Counted from the stretch's first letter, positions 1 through 6,391 are shown. The stretch is DNA of 6,949 nucleotides from an uncultured Clostridia bacterium (GCA_946183095.1 CAMHBE010000098.1:1-6949); one strand, 5' to 3'. Notes: generated from the sequence alone by a model not told the origin. Numbers and translations are program-made.

Positions 1-29
1 ACCGGATGATCTACACAAATACAGCGTAA

Positions 30-59
30 GCCCTCTGTACTCAGAGGGCAGTTTGTTTT
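30..59 (+). terminator. Rho-independent terminator of an upstream gene
   Basis: A perfect 8-bp stem, GCCCTCTG (30-37) and CAGAGGGC (42-49), encloses a TACT loop and is followed by a T-rich tract, AGTTTGTTTT (50-59). This is a textbook intrinsic terminator for + strand transcription. The gene it serves is outside the window; one reading frame closes with TAA at 27-29, directly before the stem, and could be the last few codons of that gene, but too little is present to call it. I see no convincing promoter between this terminator and the methyltransferase, so that gene may depend on read-through or on a weak unrecognised promoter. Confidence 0.85.
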
Positions 60-99
60 ACAGCGGATCATTATGCTGCACTTTTCAAGGGAGAGCAGG

Positions 100-957
100 A
101 TGCAGAAAGATATAGAAGAACAGGTGAAGGAGCTGATGCACCTTTCGGGCTTCACGGGCGATGTTACCCGCTCGCGGCTCGAACACAGGCTCAGGCTCGT
201 TGATTTCTGGAAGATATACTACGGCAGCAGGATACTCGAAATAGGCTGCGGACAGGGTGAAACGACCGCCTGTCTCGCGTATGCGGCAGGTGAGAACGGG
301 TTCGTATATGCGGTCGATCTTGCGAATGAGAATTACGGGTCGCCGGAAAACCTCGGAACAGCAAGAGAAAGGCTGATGTATTCGCATATCGGGGACAGGA
401 TAAATATTGACCTCGGGGTGAATATTCTGAACCCGGCTTTTGATTTCGAGCCGAACTCCTTCGGATATGTGGTGCTGTCGCATTGCCTGTGGTACCTCTC
501 GTCACACGAGGAACTCCGGGATATTTTGTTTAAGGTGAGAAAATGGGCGCCGCGCATTTGTATAGCCGAGTGGGATCCGCGCGTGACCAGCTTCGGACAG
601 TACCGGCATTTCATGGCTGCGAACATTCAGGCGATATGTGAGAGTTACCATATATCTGACCATTTCAATATAAAGACGATGTTCTATCCGAATGAGATAG
701 AGAATGCTCTCGCGTCGTGCGGGTGGGATGTAACGAACACTGCGCTGATAGACGCGTATGATGTGCAGGATGCGCTGTGGGAGATCGACATTGTGAAGGA
801 TATGTTTCCGAGGAAGATAAGTGAGCAGAAGGATATGCCGCCGAAGCTGAAACGTCTGCTCCTGTCACAGATATACGCCCTCGGAGACGCGGAAGCCGCC
901 GAACCGCTGCCCGTTTTCGCGGCAACGGCTGAACGCATGGGGGAGATATTCGCATGA
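100..957 (+). CDS. Class I SAM-dependent methyltransferase, substrate unknown
   Basis: Probable cytosolic methyltransferase of 285 residues. Seen: the SAM-binding motif I LEIGCGQG at residues 46-53, an acidic residue closing strand beta-2 at D73 (VYAVD), and a later segment around FGYVVLSHCLWYL that fits strand beta-4 with the post-motif. Together these give the usual Rossmann-like methyltransferase order. The C-terminal third matches no substrate domain I know. It lacks the NPPY signature of N-methyltransferases such as PrmC, so it is not the release-factor methylase despite lying near prfA. I chose ATG 100 over ATG 73 because an AAGGGAG-type ribosome binding site (87-93) sits at proper spacing before it, while 73 has none. 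The stop overlaps the next gene (ATGA), so the two are probably co-translated. Fold is secure; substrate (small molecule, lipid or protein) is unknown. Confidence 0.85.
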   Translation: MQKDIEEQVKELMHLSGFTGDVTRSRLEHRLRLVDFWKIYYGSRILEIGCGQGETTACLAYAAGENGFVYAVDLANENYGSPENLGTARERLMYSHIGDRINIDLGVNILNPAFDFEPNSFGYVVLSHCLWYLSSHEELRDILFKVRKWAPRICIAEWDPRVTSFGQYRHFMAANIQAICESYHISDHFNIKTMFYPNEIENALASCGWDVTNTALIDAYDVQDALWEIDIVKDMFPRKISEQKDMPPKLKRLLLSQIYALGDAEAAEPLPVFAATAERMGEIFA

Positions 958-1211
958 CACCGAGAATTGCAAGGATAATAGGGTATGTGATATTGTTTGC
1001 GAGTTTTCCTTTTATGGGAGCCGGAATGTGTCTTACAGACGTAGCGGGCGGGCTGTTGAGTATGGCTTTGTTAATAGTCGGGGGAGGGCTGCTGGCAGCA
1101 TCGGCAGTGTGGTGTTTGAGAAAGGTAAGATGTCCGCATTGCAATGCGCTCCTGCCGCTGAAACTGTACGATATAAGGGTCTGTCCGTATTGTAAGAAGT
1201 CAACAGAATGA
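954..1211 (+). CDS. Small two-helix membrane protein with C-terminal zinc ribbon
   Basis: An 85-residue protein I do not recognise by name. Two hydrophobic segments, about residues 8-28 and 33-53, are separated by a short turn containing a single Asp. They are followed by a basic stretch (R56, K57, R59) and a compact treble-clef or zinc-ribbon tail with CPHC at 60-63 and CPYC at 77-80. By the positive-inside rule both ends (R4, R7 and R56-R59) should be cytosolic, placing the zinc ribbon inside the cell. The start ATG overlaps the methyltransferase stop by 4 nt and is preceded by GGGGGAG (939-945) at good spacing, so it is very likely expressed. Cys-X2-Cys pairs of this type bind structural zinc and often mediate protein or nucleic acid contacts; a role as membrane partner of the upstream methyltransferase is only inference from coupling. 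Confidence 0.75.
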   Translation: MTPRIARIIGYVILFASFPFMGAGMCLTDVAGGLLSMALLIVGGGLLAASAVWCLRKVRCPHCNALLPLKLYDIRVCPYCKKSTE

Positions 1212-1221
1212 CCGTTCGTTA

Positions 1222-1290
1222 TCCATTTGTCAAGGGTTTCCAAAAAATATTTCGGGGAAATATTTTTCGGACCCTCCCTTGACAAATGGA
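1222..1290. repeat. 69-nt long imperfect palindrome (hairpin element)
   Basis: The outer arms TCCATTTGTCAAGGG (1222-1236) and CCCTTGACAAATGGA (1276-1290) are perfect 15-bp inverted repeats. Inside them a second inverted repeat, 1240-1253 against 1257-1270, pairs with a single mismatch (A1242/C1268) around a 3-nt GGG loop. An unpaired bulge (1237-1239 and 1271-1275) separates the two stems. The element starts 10 nt after the zinc-ribbon gene stop. It has no T tract, so it is not a standard intrinsic terminator. It could be a dispersed palindromic repeat or MITE-like remnant, or a 3'-end mRNA stability structure. I see no clear target-site duplication beyond 2 bp. Confidence 0.7.
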
Positions 1291-1291
1291 T

Positions 1292-1404
1292 TTCGGCGTG
1301 CTTACGGGCGATGCCGACGGGGCAGGGTGGGAAGCAGGAACTTCAGCACCTCCCCGTCGCCCTTTCAATTTTAGCACGCCGAACCACTCTCTGTGCTGCA
1401 CAGA
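1292..1404. repeat. Second nested stem-loop region with a small palindrome
   Basis: One base after the 69-nt hairpin, TTCGGCGTGCT (1292-1302) and AGCACGCCGAA (1373-1383) form a perfect 11-bp inverted repeat. Inside it CGACGGGG (1315-1322) and CCCCGTCG (1352-1359) form an 8-bp stem, and GGGCGA just before it can pair in an alternative register with the CGCCC at 1358-1362. Downstream, TCTGTGC (1390-1396) and GCACAGA (1398-1404) form a further near-palindrome. The remaining stretch to 1463 shows nothing I can identify. Short frames cross this gap on both strands, but none has a good ribosome binding site or recognisable motif, so I treat it as structured non-coding DNA. Whether it is transcribed is not visible from the sequence. 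Confidence 0.6.
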
Positions 1405-1463
1405 CTCGGAACGTGCCACCCTCGGGGGCGAATAAAAAGCAGGATTGTCCGGCGCGGAGATGG

Positions 1464-1492
1464 TTGCAATTCGGAAGAGATTGTGATATAAT
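1464..1492 (+). promoter_or_regulatory. Sigma-A-type promoter for the prfA operon
   Basis: A consensus -10 box TATAAT (1487-1492) is preceded by an extended -10 TG (1484-1485) and, after a 17-bp spacer, by a -35 box TTGCAA (1464-1469, 4 of 6 to TTGACA). Transcription should start near 1499, giving a leader of about 20 nt that contains only the ribosome binding site AGGAGGTGA (1505-1513). No room remains for a riboswitch or attenuator in the leader. Confidence 0.85.
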
Positions 1493-1519
1493 GAAAAGAT
1501 AGGCAGGAGGTGAGTTCTT

Positions 1520-2593
1520 GTGACGGATAAACTCAATGAAGCGGAAAAAAGATATGAGGAGATAAGCGCGAAACTCGCTGATACAGCAGTGATAAGCGAT
1601 CAGGAACAGTATAAAAAGCTGATGAAGGAATACAAGAGCCTCACTCCGCTTGTGGAAAAGTTCCGCGAATACAAAAAGGCTCGGGCGGATCACGATGAGG
1701 CGAAGGAAATGCTCGAAGAGAGCGGGACGGATAAAGAACTGCGTGAAATGGCGCAGCTGCAGCTTGCGGAAAGCAAGGAGCTTGTCGCAAAATATACGGA
1801 TGAGCTGAAAGTCATGCTGCTCCCTAAAGACCCCGATGATGAGAAGAGCGTTATAATTGAGATAAGGGCGGGAGCCGGCGGTGAAGAAGCGGCATTGTTC
1901 GCTAATTCGCTGTATAGGATGTACACGATGTATGCACAGGCGGCAGGCTGGAAGACCGAAACCGTGAACGCGAACCCCACCGAGCTCGGAGGATATAAGG
2001 AAGTCAGTTTTTCGATAGAGGGGGAGGGCGTGTATGCAAAGCTCAAATATGAGAGCGGAGTGCATCGCGTTCAGAGAGTTCCCGAAACGGAATCGCAGGG
2101 CAGGATACAGACTTCTACGGTAACAGTGGCGGTATTGCCCGAAGCGGAGGCGGTGGATGTCGAGATAGACCCCGCCGACCTCGAATACCAGACGTATCGT
2201 TCAAGCGGCGCCGGCGGTCAGCATATCAACAAGACCGAGTCGGCGATACGGATAATACACAAGCCCACGGGAACGATAGTTGAATGTCAGGAAGAAAGAA
2301 GTCAGTATAAGAATAAAGATAAGGCGATGAAGATGCTCTATACGAAGCTTTATGAGGCTAAGCTTAATGAGCAGACGAGCAGGATCGCGGAAGAAAGACG
2401 CATACAGGTCGGGACAGGCGACCGCTCCGAGAGGATAAGGACGTACAATTTCCCGCAGAGCCGCGTTACCGACCACAGGATAGGGTTGACACTGTATAAG
2501 CTCGAACAGTTCATGAACGGTGCGTGCGACGAAGTGTTCGATGCTCTTGCAATTGCCGATACGGCTGCAAAACTCGCGGGAAGTGCGGAATGA
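1520..2593 (+). CDS. prfA: Peptide chain release factor 1 (RF1)
   Basis: Cytosolic class I release factor that reads UAA and UAG stop codons in the ribosomal A site and triggers hydrolysis of peptidyl-tRNA. The 357 residues match the family length (about 355-360). Seen in order: an N-terminal coiled-coil domain, RAGAGGEEA at about 116-124, the stop-codon-reading tripeptide PET at 188-190 (the form also found in Bacillus, where E. coli has PAT), the catalytic GGQ at 232-234 within SSGAGGQHINKTESA, and the conserved GTGDRSERIRTYNFPQ region near the C terminus. PET with RF1-type flanks separates it from RF2. The start is GTG 1520, six bases after a near-perfect AGGAGGTGA. It is first gene of the operon, and its stop lies 7 nt before sua5. 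The usual partner gene prmC, for the methylase of the GGQ glutamine, is not adjacent. Confidence 0.97.
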   Translation: MTDKLNEAEKRYEEISAKLADTAVISDQEQYKKLMKEYKSLTPLVEKFREYKKARADHDEAKEMLEESGTDKELREMAQLQLAESKELVAKYTDELKVMLLPKDPDDEKSVIIEIRAGAGGEEAALFANSLYRMYTMYAQAAGWKTETVNANPTELGGYKEVSFSIEGEGVYAKLKYESGVHRVQRVPETESQGRIQTSTVTVAVLPEAEAVDVEIDPADLEYQTYRSSGAGGQHINKTESAIRIIHKPTGTIVECQEERSQYKNKDKAMKMLYTKLYEAKLNEQTSRIAEERRIQVGTGDRSERIRTYNFPQSRVTDHRIGLTLYKLEQFMNGACDEVFDALAIADTAAKLAGSAE

Positions 2594-2600
2594 TAAAAAG

Positions 2601-3626
2601 ATGATGACGAAAGTTGAAAAAGCTGGAGACGCTGTACTGGACGAGGCGGCGGAACTGCTGAAACAAGGCGGGATAGCGGCAGTGCCGACAGAGACGGTCT
2701 ACGGGCTTGCGGCGAACGCTTACGATGTTGAAGCGGTAAGGTCGGTGTTCCGCGCAAAGGGCAGACCGCAGGACAACCCGCTTATATTGCATATTTGTGG
2801 GATGACGATGCTGGAGGATATTGCGGCGGAGGTGCCGGAACTCGCCCGCACGCTTGCGGAGAATTTCTGGCCGGGACCGCTTACCATGATATTTGCGAGA
2901 AAGGCGCACGTTCCCGCGGAGACCTGCGGAGGGCTCGATACCGCGGCGGTGAGGATGCCGAACAACCGGTTCACGCTGAAACTGATAGAAAGGTGCGGTT
3001 TTCCGCTTGCGGCACCGTCCGCGAACACGTCGGGAAAGCCGAGCCCGACAACTGCGGCGCACGTTCTCGCCGACATGGACGGGAAGATACCGCTGGTGAT
3101 CGACGGCGGTGAGTGCAGGTTCGGTGTCGAGAGCACGGTGATAAGTTTTGATGATGAAGATACAGTAAGGATACTGCGTCCGGGTGCGGTAACGCCCGAA
3201 ATGCTGCGGGAATACTGTCATGTGACGATAGACGGCGGTGTGCTGGCGAAACTCGCTCCCGATGCGGTCGTACATTCGCCGGGGATGAAGTACAAGCACT
3301 ATTCGCCGGAAGCGGAAGTGTACATATTGAAGGGCGGCGACGTGTCTGTGGAGAATTTTATGAGAAGGCACGCCGACGCGGGTTTTCTCGGAAACGGGAA
3401 AGAAGATATGCCGGAGAGTGTTAGGCGTTTTCCGTATGGCGGGACATCAGCGCAGCAGGCGGAGAACCTGTTTGCAAGTCTGCGAAAGGCGGACGAAGCG
3501 GGATGCCGCGAGGTGTATGTGAGGATGCCCGACACGGACGGGATAGGACTTGCGGTATATAACAGGCTGCTGCGGTCGGCGGGATTTCGCATAATAAGCG
3601 CGGAGGATGACGATGCTGTACGATAA
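2601..3626 (+). CDS. sua5: L-threonylcarbamoyladenylate synthase (Sua5/YwlC)
   Basis: Makes threonylcarbamoyl-AMP from threonine, bicarbonate and ATP, the first step of t6A formation at position 37 of tRNAs that decode ANN codons; acts in the cytosol with the TsaBDE machinery encoded elsewhere. The 341-residue protein has the YrdC-type catalytic domain first: PTETVYGLAANA at 29-40, the KGRP/DNPL segment at 53-61, and APSANTSGKPSP from 138. A linker with SPGMKYKHY (226-234) follows, then the extra C-terminal Sua5 domain, ending in DGIGLAVYNRLLRSAGFRII. Thus it is the long Sua5/YwlC form, not the short TsaC form. ATG 2601 or 2604 is the likely start; the frame is open further upstream within prfA, but those codons do not fit the family. 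The ribosome binding site is weak, suggesting coupling to prfA, whose stop is 7 nt upstream. It overlaps coaE by 14 nt. Confidence 0.95.
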   Translation: MMTKVEKAGDAVLDEAAELLKQGGIAAVPTETVYGLAANAYDVEAVRSVFRAKGRPQDNPLILHICGMTMLEDIAAEVPELARTLAENFWPGPLTMIFARKAHVPAETCGGLDTAAVRMPNNRFTLKLIERCGFPLAAPSANTSGKPSPTTAAHVLADMDGKIPLVIDGGECRFGVESTVISFDDEDTVRILRPGAVTPEMLREYCHVTIDGGVLAKLAPDAVVHSPGMKYKHYSPEAEVYILKGGDVSVENFMRRHADAGFLGNGKEDMPESVRRFPYGGTSAQQAENLFASLRKADEAGCREVYVRMPDTDGIGLAVYNRLLRSAGFRIISAEDDDAVR

Positions 3627-4248
3627 TGACGATATCCGTATCGTGGGACTTACGGGAATGTCGGGAGCAGGGAAGACTACGGCGTGTGAGGTCTTTGCGG
3701 AAAAGGGATTTTGCATTATTGACTGTGATAAGGTATCGCGGAACGTCGTAGAAAAGGGAAGACCGGCGCTGGGTGAGATAACCGCGCGTTTCGGGAAAGA
3801 TATACTGCTGGAGGACGGCTCTCTCGACCGCAGGAAACTCGGCGGGATAGTGTTTTCCGATAAGCAGAGTCTGGCGGCACTGGACGGGATTATTTATCCG
3901 TTTATACATTTTGAGATAATAAGGGAGATGTCGGAACGGGCAAAGGCGGGAGAAACGCTGTTCCTGCTGGATGCGCCGACACTTTTCGAGAGCGGCGCGG
4001 ATGTTTTCTGCGACTGCGTCGTGAGCGTCACGGCGGATAAAGATATATGCAGGGAACGTATTATGCAAAGGGACGGACTGACGCGGGAACAGGCGGAGAT
4101 GCGGCTGTCCTCGCAGCACGGCAGGGCGTTTTACGAGGAGCGTTCTTACCGCTGTATCGTGAACGGCGGCACGCGTGAGGAACTTGTCCGTCAGCTTGAC
4201 GAGACGGCGGAGGAGATAATGCAAGGAGCGTATATTGAGCAGACGTAA
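3613..4248 (+). CDS. coaE: Dephospho-CoA kinase
   Basis: Catalyses the last step of coenzyme A synthesis: ATP-dependent phosphorylation of the ribose 3'-hydroxyl of dephospho-CoA, in the cytosol. The 211 residues match the family's usual 200 or so. Seen: P-loop GMSGAGKT at 15-22, the CoaE-type DCD at 37-39 after the second strand (family usually D-x-D), the LDRRKL segment of the CoA-binding region, LDAPTLFESG (family: PLLFE), and the lid-region MQRDGLTREQAEMRLSSQ. ATG 3613 is preferred over ATG 3607 because GGAGG (3602-3606) directly abuts the latter but sits 6 nt before the former. The gene starts inside the end of sua5 (14-nt overlap) and its own end overlaps the lytic transglycosylase by another 14 nt, so translation is probably coupled throughout. 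The P-loop has T in place of the common S after lysine, which is conservative. Confidence 0.94.
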   Translation: MLYDNDDIRIVGLTGMSGAGKTTACEVFAEKGFCIIDCDKVSRNVVEKGRPALGEITARFGKDILLEDGSLDRRKLGGIVFSDKQSLAALDGIIYPFIHFEIIREMSERAKAGETLFLLDAPTLFESGADVFCDCVVSVTADKDICRERIMQRDGLTREQAEMRLSSQHGRAFYEERSYRCIVNGGTREELVRQLDETAEEIMQGAYIEQT

Positions 4249-4831
4249 GACGGTAGTTATCATAATAGCTGTGATCGCGTTACTGATCACAGCGGCGGTA
4301 TTCTTAGGCAAGGAAGCGTTCGACCGCAGTGTGTACGAGTACAAGCGGACGACACACCCGCTGCAGTATTCCGAATATGTGGAGAAGTACGCGCAGGAGT
4401 ACGGACTCGACAAGTACGTCATATATGCGGTGATAAAGACCGAGAGCGGATTTGACCCGAACGCCGTTTCGGATACGGGAGCGCGGGGACTGATGCAGCT
4501 TATGGAAACTACCTTCGACTGGGTGAAATTCAGGCTCGGCGAAGGTGACGATATAACTTATGAGGATATGTTCGACCCCGAAACGAATATTCGCTACGGC
4601 TCGTATCTGTGGGATTATCTGACCGAATATTTCGGCTGCACGGACACGGCGGCGGCAGCGTATTTTTCGGGGATCGGGACAGTCGGGGAGTGGGTGAGTG
4701 ACCCTGCTTATTCAAAGGACGGGGTGCATCTTGACACCATTCCGAGCAAAAATGCCGCACATTATGTGAATAAAATAAATAACGCGCTCAGCACCTATCT
4801 GGAGCTGTACGCGAAAGAAAGGAACGAATGA
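4235..4831 (+). CDS. Membrane-anchored lytic transglycosylase (SLT family)
   Basis: Cleaves the beta-1,4 bond between N-acetylmuramic acid and N-acetylglucosamine in peptidoglycan, giving 1,6-anhydro ends. The 198-residue protein begins MSRRK, then one hydrophobic helix (about 7-25) that acts as signal anchor or uncleaved signal, placing the catalytic domain outside the membrane. The Slt/GH23-like domain shows VIYAVIKTESGFDPNAVS with catalytic glutamate E70, then GARGLMQLMETTFDW, a DPETNIRYGSYLW segment and an AYFSG motif, where the family usually has AYNAG. Start is TTG 4235, supported by AAGGAG (4223-4228) six bases before it; no other suitable start precedes the anchor. Pairing with coaE is familiar from clostridial genomes. 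Stop overlaps the next start by 4 nt. Role in vegetative growth or sporulation cannot be told from sequence. Confidence 0.93.
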   Translation: MSRRKTVVIIIAVIALLITAAVFLGKEAFDRSVYEYKRTTHPLQYSEYVEKYAQEYGLDKYVIYAVIKTESGFDPNAVSDTGARGLMQLMETTFDWVKFRLGEGDDITYEDMFDPETNIRYGSYLWDYLTEYFGCTDTAAAAYFSGIGTVGEWVSDPAYSKDGVHLDTIPSKNAAHYVNKINNALSTYLELYAKERNE

Positions 4832-6258
4832 ACATGGCAAAGAAAGACGAAGCCGCAAAGACAAAGAAGAATGAGGCTAACGACCTCAAAGAGAAGCTCT
4901 TTATGAAGCGGAAGAACACGGGGCTCGAAATGACCGAGTCCGAGACGGCGAAAGCAGACAAGTTCTGCGAGGAATACAAGCGGTTCCTCGATGTCGGAAA
5001 GACCGAGCGCGAAGCCTGCGCGGAAGCTGTAAGGCTCGCGGAGAAGGCGGGATTTGTGCCATTCGACAAGAACGCAAAATACAAGGCGGGCGACCGTGTT
5101 TACCGTGTGAACCGCGGGAAGGCGATAATTCTCGCTGTAATAGGCAAGAAGCCCGTAGAGGAGGGTGTGGATCTCGTTGCGGCGCATATAGACAGCCCGC
5201 GCATAGACTTAAAGCAGAACCCGCTCTATGAGAACGAGGGGCTTGCGTATTTCAAGACCCACTACTACGGCGGTATCAAGAAGTATCAGTGGCCTGTGAC
5301 ACCTCTTGCGCTGCACGGCGTTATCTACACAGCGGACGGCGAGCGCGTTGACGTCAAGCTCGGCGAGGACGAGAGCGATCCCGTTCTCGTTATTACGGAC
5401 ATTCTCCCGCACCTTGCGGATGAGCAGTACAAGCGCCCCGCTCCGAAACTCATACAGGGCGAGGAACTCAACATCCTTATAGGTTCAAGACCGTTCCGCG
5501 ACGACAAGGCGAGTGAAGCTGTGAAACTTGCGGTAATGCAGATACTCAACAAGAAATACGGGATCACGGAGAGCGATTTCATCTCCGCGGAGCTGGAGTG
5601 CGTACCTGCGCAGAAAGCAAAGGATGTGGGATTTGACCGCAGCATGGTCGGCGCTTACGGGCAGGATGACCGCGTGTGCGCATACACGGCGCTTGCGGCA
5701 ACGCTCGACATAAAGGGAGCTCCGACACGCACAGCGGTAACGATACTCACCGACAAGGAAGAGATCGGCAGCGAGGGCTGCACGGGCTTGCAGTCGTCGT
5801 ATCTGAAGTATTTCATTGCCGACCTCGGCGAGATGTACGGGACGAACGGACGCACGGTGCTTTCTCATTCAAAGTGCCTGTCCGCTGATGTCAATGCCGC
5901 ATACGACCCCACATTCTCCGACCCGTTCGAGAAGCTCAATGCAGCATACGCAGGCAGGGGAGTGGTGCTCACCAAGTACACGGGTTCCCGCGGGAAGTCC
6001 GGCACAAACGACGCTTCGGCGGAGTTCGTGGGCGAGATAAGACGGCTCTTTGACAAGGAGAACATCATCTGGCAGACCGGTGAACTCGGCAAGGTGGATC
6101 ACGGCGGCGGCGGTACCGTTGCGATGTTTATATCCAACCTCGATGTGGATACCGTCGATATCGGCGTTCCCGTTCTCTCCATGCACGCACCGTTCGAGGT
6201 TACGGCAAAGAACGACATCTACATGGCATATAAGGCATTCAGAGCGTTCTTCAAGTAA
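4828..6258 (+). CDS. M18 family zinc aminopeptidase
   Basis: Cytosolic metallo-aminopeptidase that removes N-terminal residues from peptides; M18 enzymes (aspartyl aminopeptidase, yeast aminopeptidase I) form large tetrahedral dodecamers with two zinc ions per subunit. At 476 residues it has the family length and resembles the longer bacterial type often named aminopeptidase 1 (apeA-like). All expected active-site residues are visible: AHIDSPR with zinc ligand H120 and D122, bridging aspartate in GQDDR (D280), catalytic E311 and ligand E312 in DKEEIGSEG, D354 in SADVNAAYDP, and H453 in SMHAPFE. A lysine-rich, charged N-terminal tail of about 30 residues precedes the folded part. Start is ATG 4828 (ATGA overlap with the previous gene, AAAGGAA before it); ATG 4834 is a possible alternative. 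Arginine codons shift strongly to CGC (11 of 21 by hand count, against 2 of 18 in coaE), consistent with higher expression. Last gene of the operon. Confidence 0.96.
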   Translation: MNMAKKDEAAKTKKNEANDLKEKLFMKRKNTGLEMTESETAKADKFCEEYKRFLDVGKTEREACAEAVRLAEKAGFVPFDKNAKYKAGDRVYRVNRGKAIILAVIGKKPVEEGVDLVAAHIDSPRIDLKQNPLYENEGLAYFKTHYYGGIKKYQWPVTPLALHGVIYTADGERVDVKLGEDESDPVLVITDILPHLADEQYKRPAPKLIQGEELNILIGSRPFRDDKASEAVKLAVMQILNKKYGITESDFISAELECVPAQKAKDVGFDRSMVGAYGQDDRVCAYTALAATLDIKGAPTRTAVTILTDKEEIGSEGCTGLQSSYLKYFIADLGEMYGTNGRTVLSHSKCLSADVNAAYDPTFSDPFEKLNAAYAGRGVVLTKYTGSRGKSGTNDASAEFVGEIRRLFDKENIIWQTGELGKVDHGGGGTVAMFISNLDVDTVDIGVPVLSMHAPFEVTAKNDIYMAYKAFRAFFK

Positions 6259-6262
6259 AGCT

Positions 6263-6374
6263 CTGTCTGCGGGCGGAGACTGTGGGCACCGCCCGCACCC
6301 GCAAGGGGACTCGCGTCGTCCCCTTGACCCCGGCGCAAGCGTACCGCTTGACCGGACAGATATCCCGCAGACAG
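6263..6374. repeat. 112-bp multi-branched inverted-repeat element
   Basis: Outer arms CTGTCTGCGGG (6263-6273) and CCCGCAGACAG (6364-6374) are perfect 11-bp inverted repeats. Between them lie three hairpins: 6281-6287 with 6291-6297 (one G-T pair), CAAGGGGAC (6302-6310) with GTCCCCTTG (6318-6326), and CAAGCG (6336-6341) with CGCTTG (6345-6350), the last extended by CCGG at 6330-6333 and 6352-6355. The result is a cloverleaf-like four-way junction. A competing 9-bp stem, TGCGGGCGG (6268-6276) with CCGCCCGCA (6289-6297), uses the same bases as the outer arm, so the two folds exclude each other. It begins 4 nt after the aminopeptidase stop and ends before the next promoter. There is no T tract. 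It may be a dispersed intergenic repeat or a structured 3' RNA; I do not recognise a named family. Confidence 0.65.
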
Positions 6375-6391
6375 GATCAAAGACTTGTCTA

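Noticed and set aside
3..29. Possible last codons of an upstream gene ending in TAA at 27-29
   Set aside because: The stop abuts the terminator stem, which is suggestive, but only nine codons are visible and another frame ends at 7-9, so the frame cannot be decided.
1222..1290. Intrinsic terminator for the methyltransferase unit
   Set aside because: The stem is strong but no T tract follows it on the + strand (TTTCGG only), so a standard Rho-independent mechanism is not supported.
1227..1502. Plus-strand frame of 91 codons crossing the intergenic structures
   Set aside because: It lies wholly within inverted repeats and the prfA promoter, has no ribosome binding site, and shows no domain. 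More likely a spurious frame over a repeat.
1343..2065. Minus-strand frame of 240 codons opposite prfA
   Set aside because: Antisense to the conserved N-terminal half of release factor 1 and to the structured gap; no motif of its own.
4270..4291. TGTGA...TCACA dyad resembling a CRP site
   Set aside because: The half-sites are 12 bp apart rather than the 6 bp of a CRP site, and the dyad is inside coding sequence.
6263..6374. tRNA gene suggested by the cloverleaf shape
   Set aside because: The closing stem is 11 bp, the element is 112 bp, and no T-loop (GTTCRA) or anticodon-arm pattern is present.
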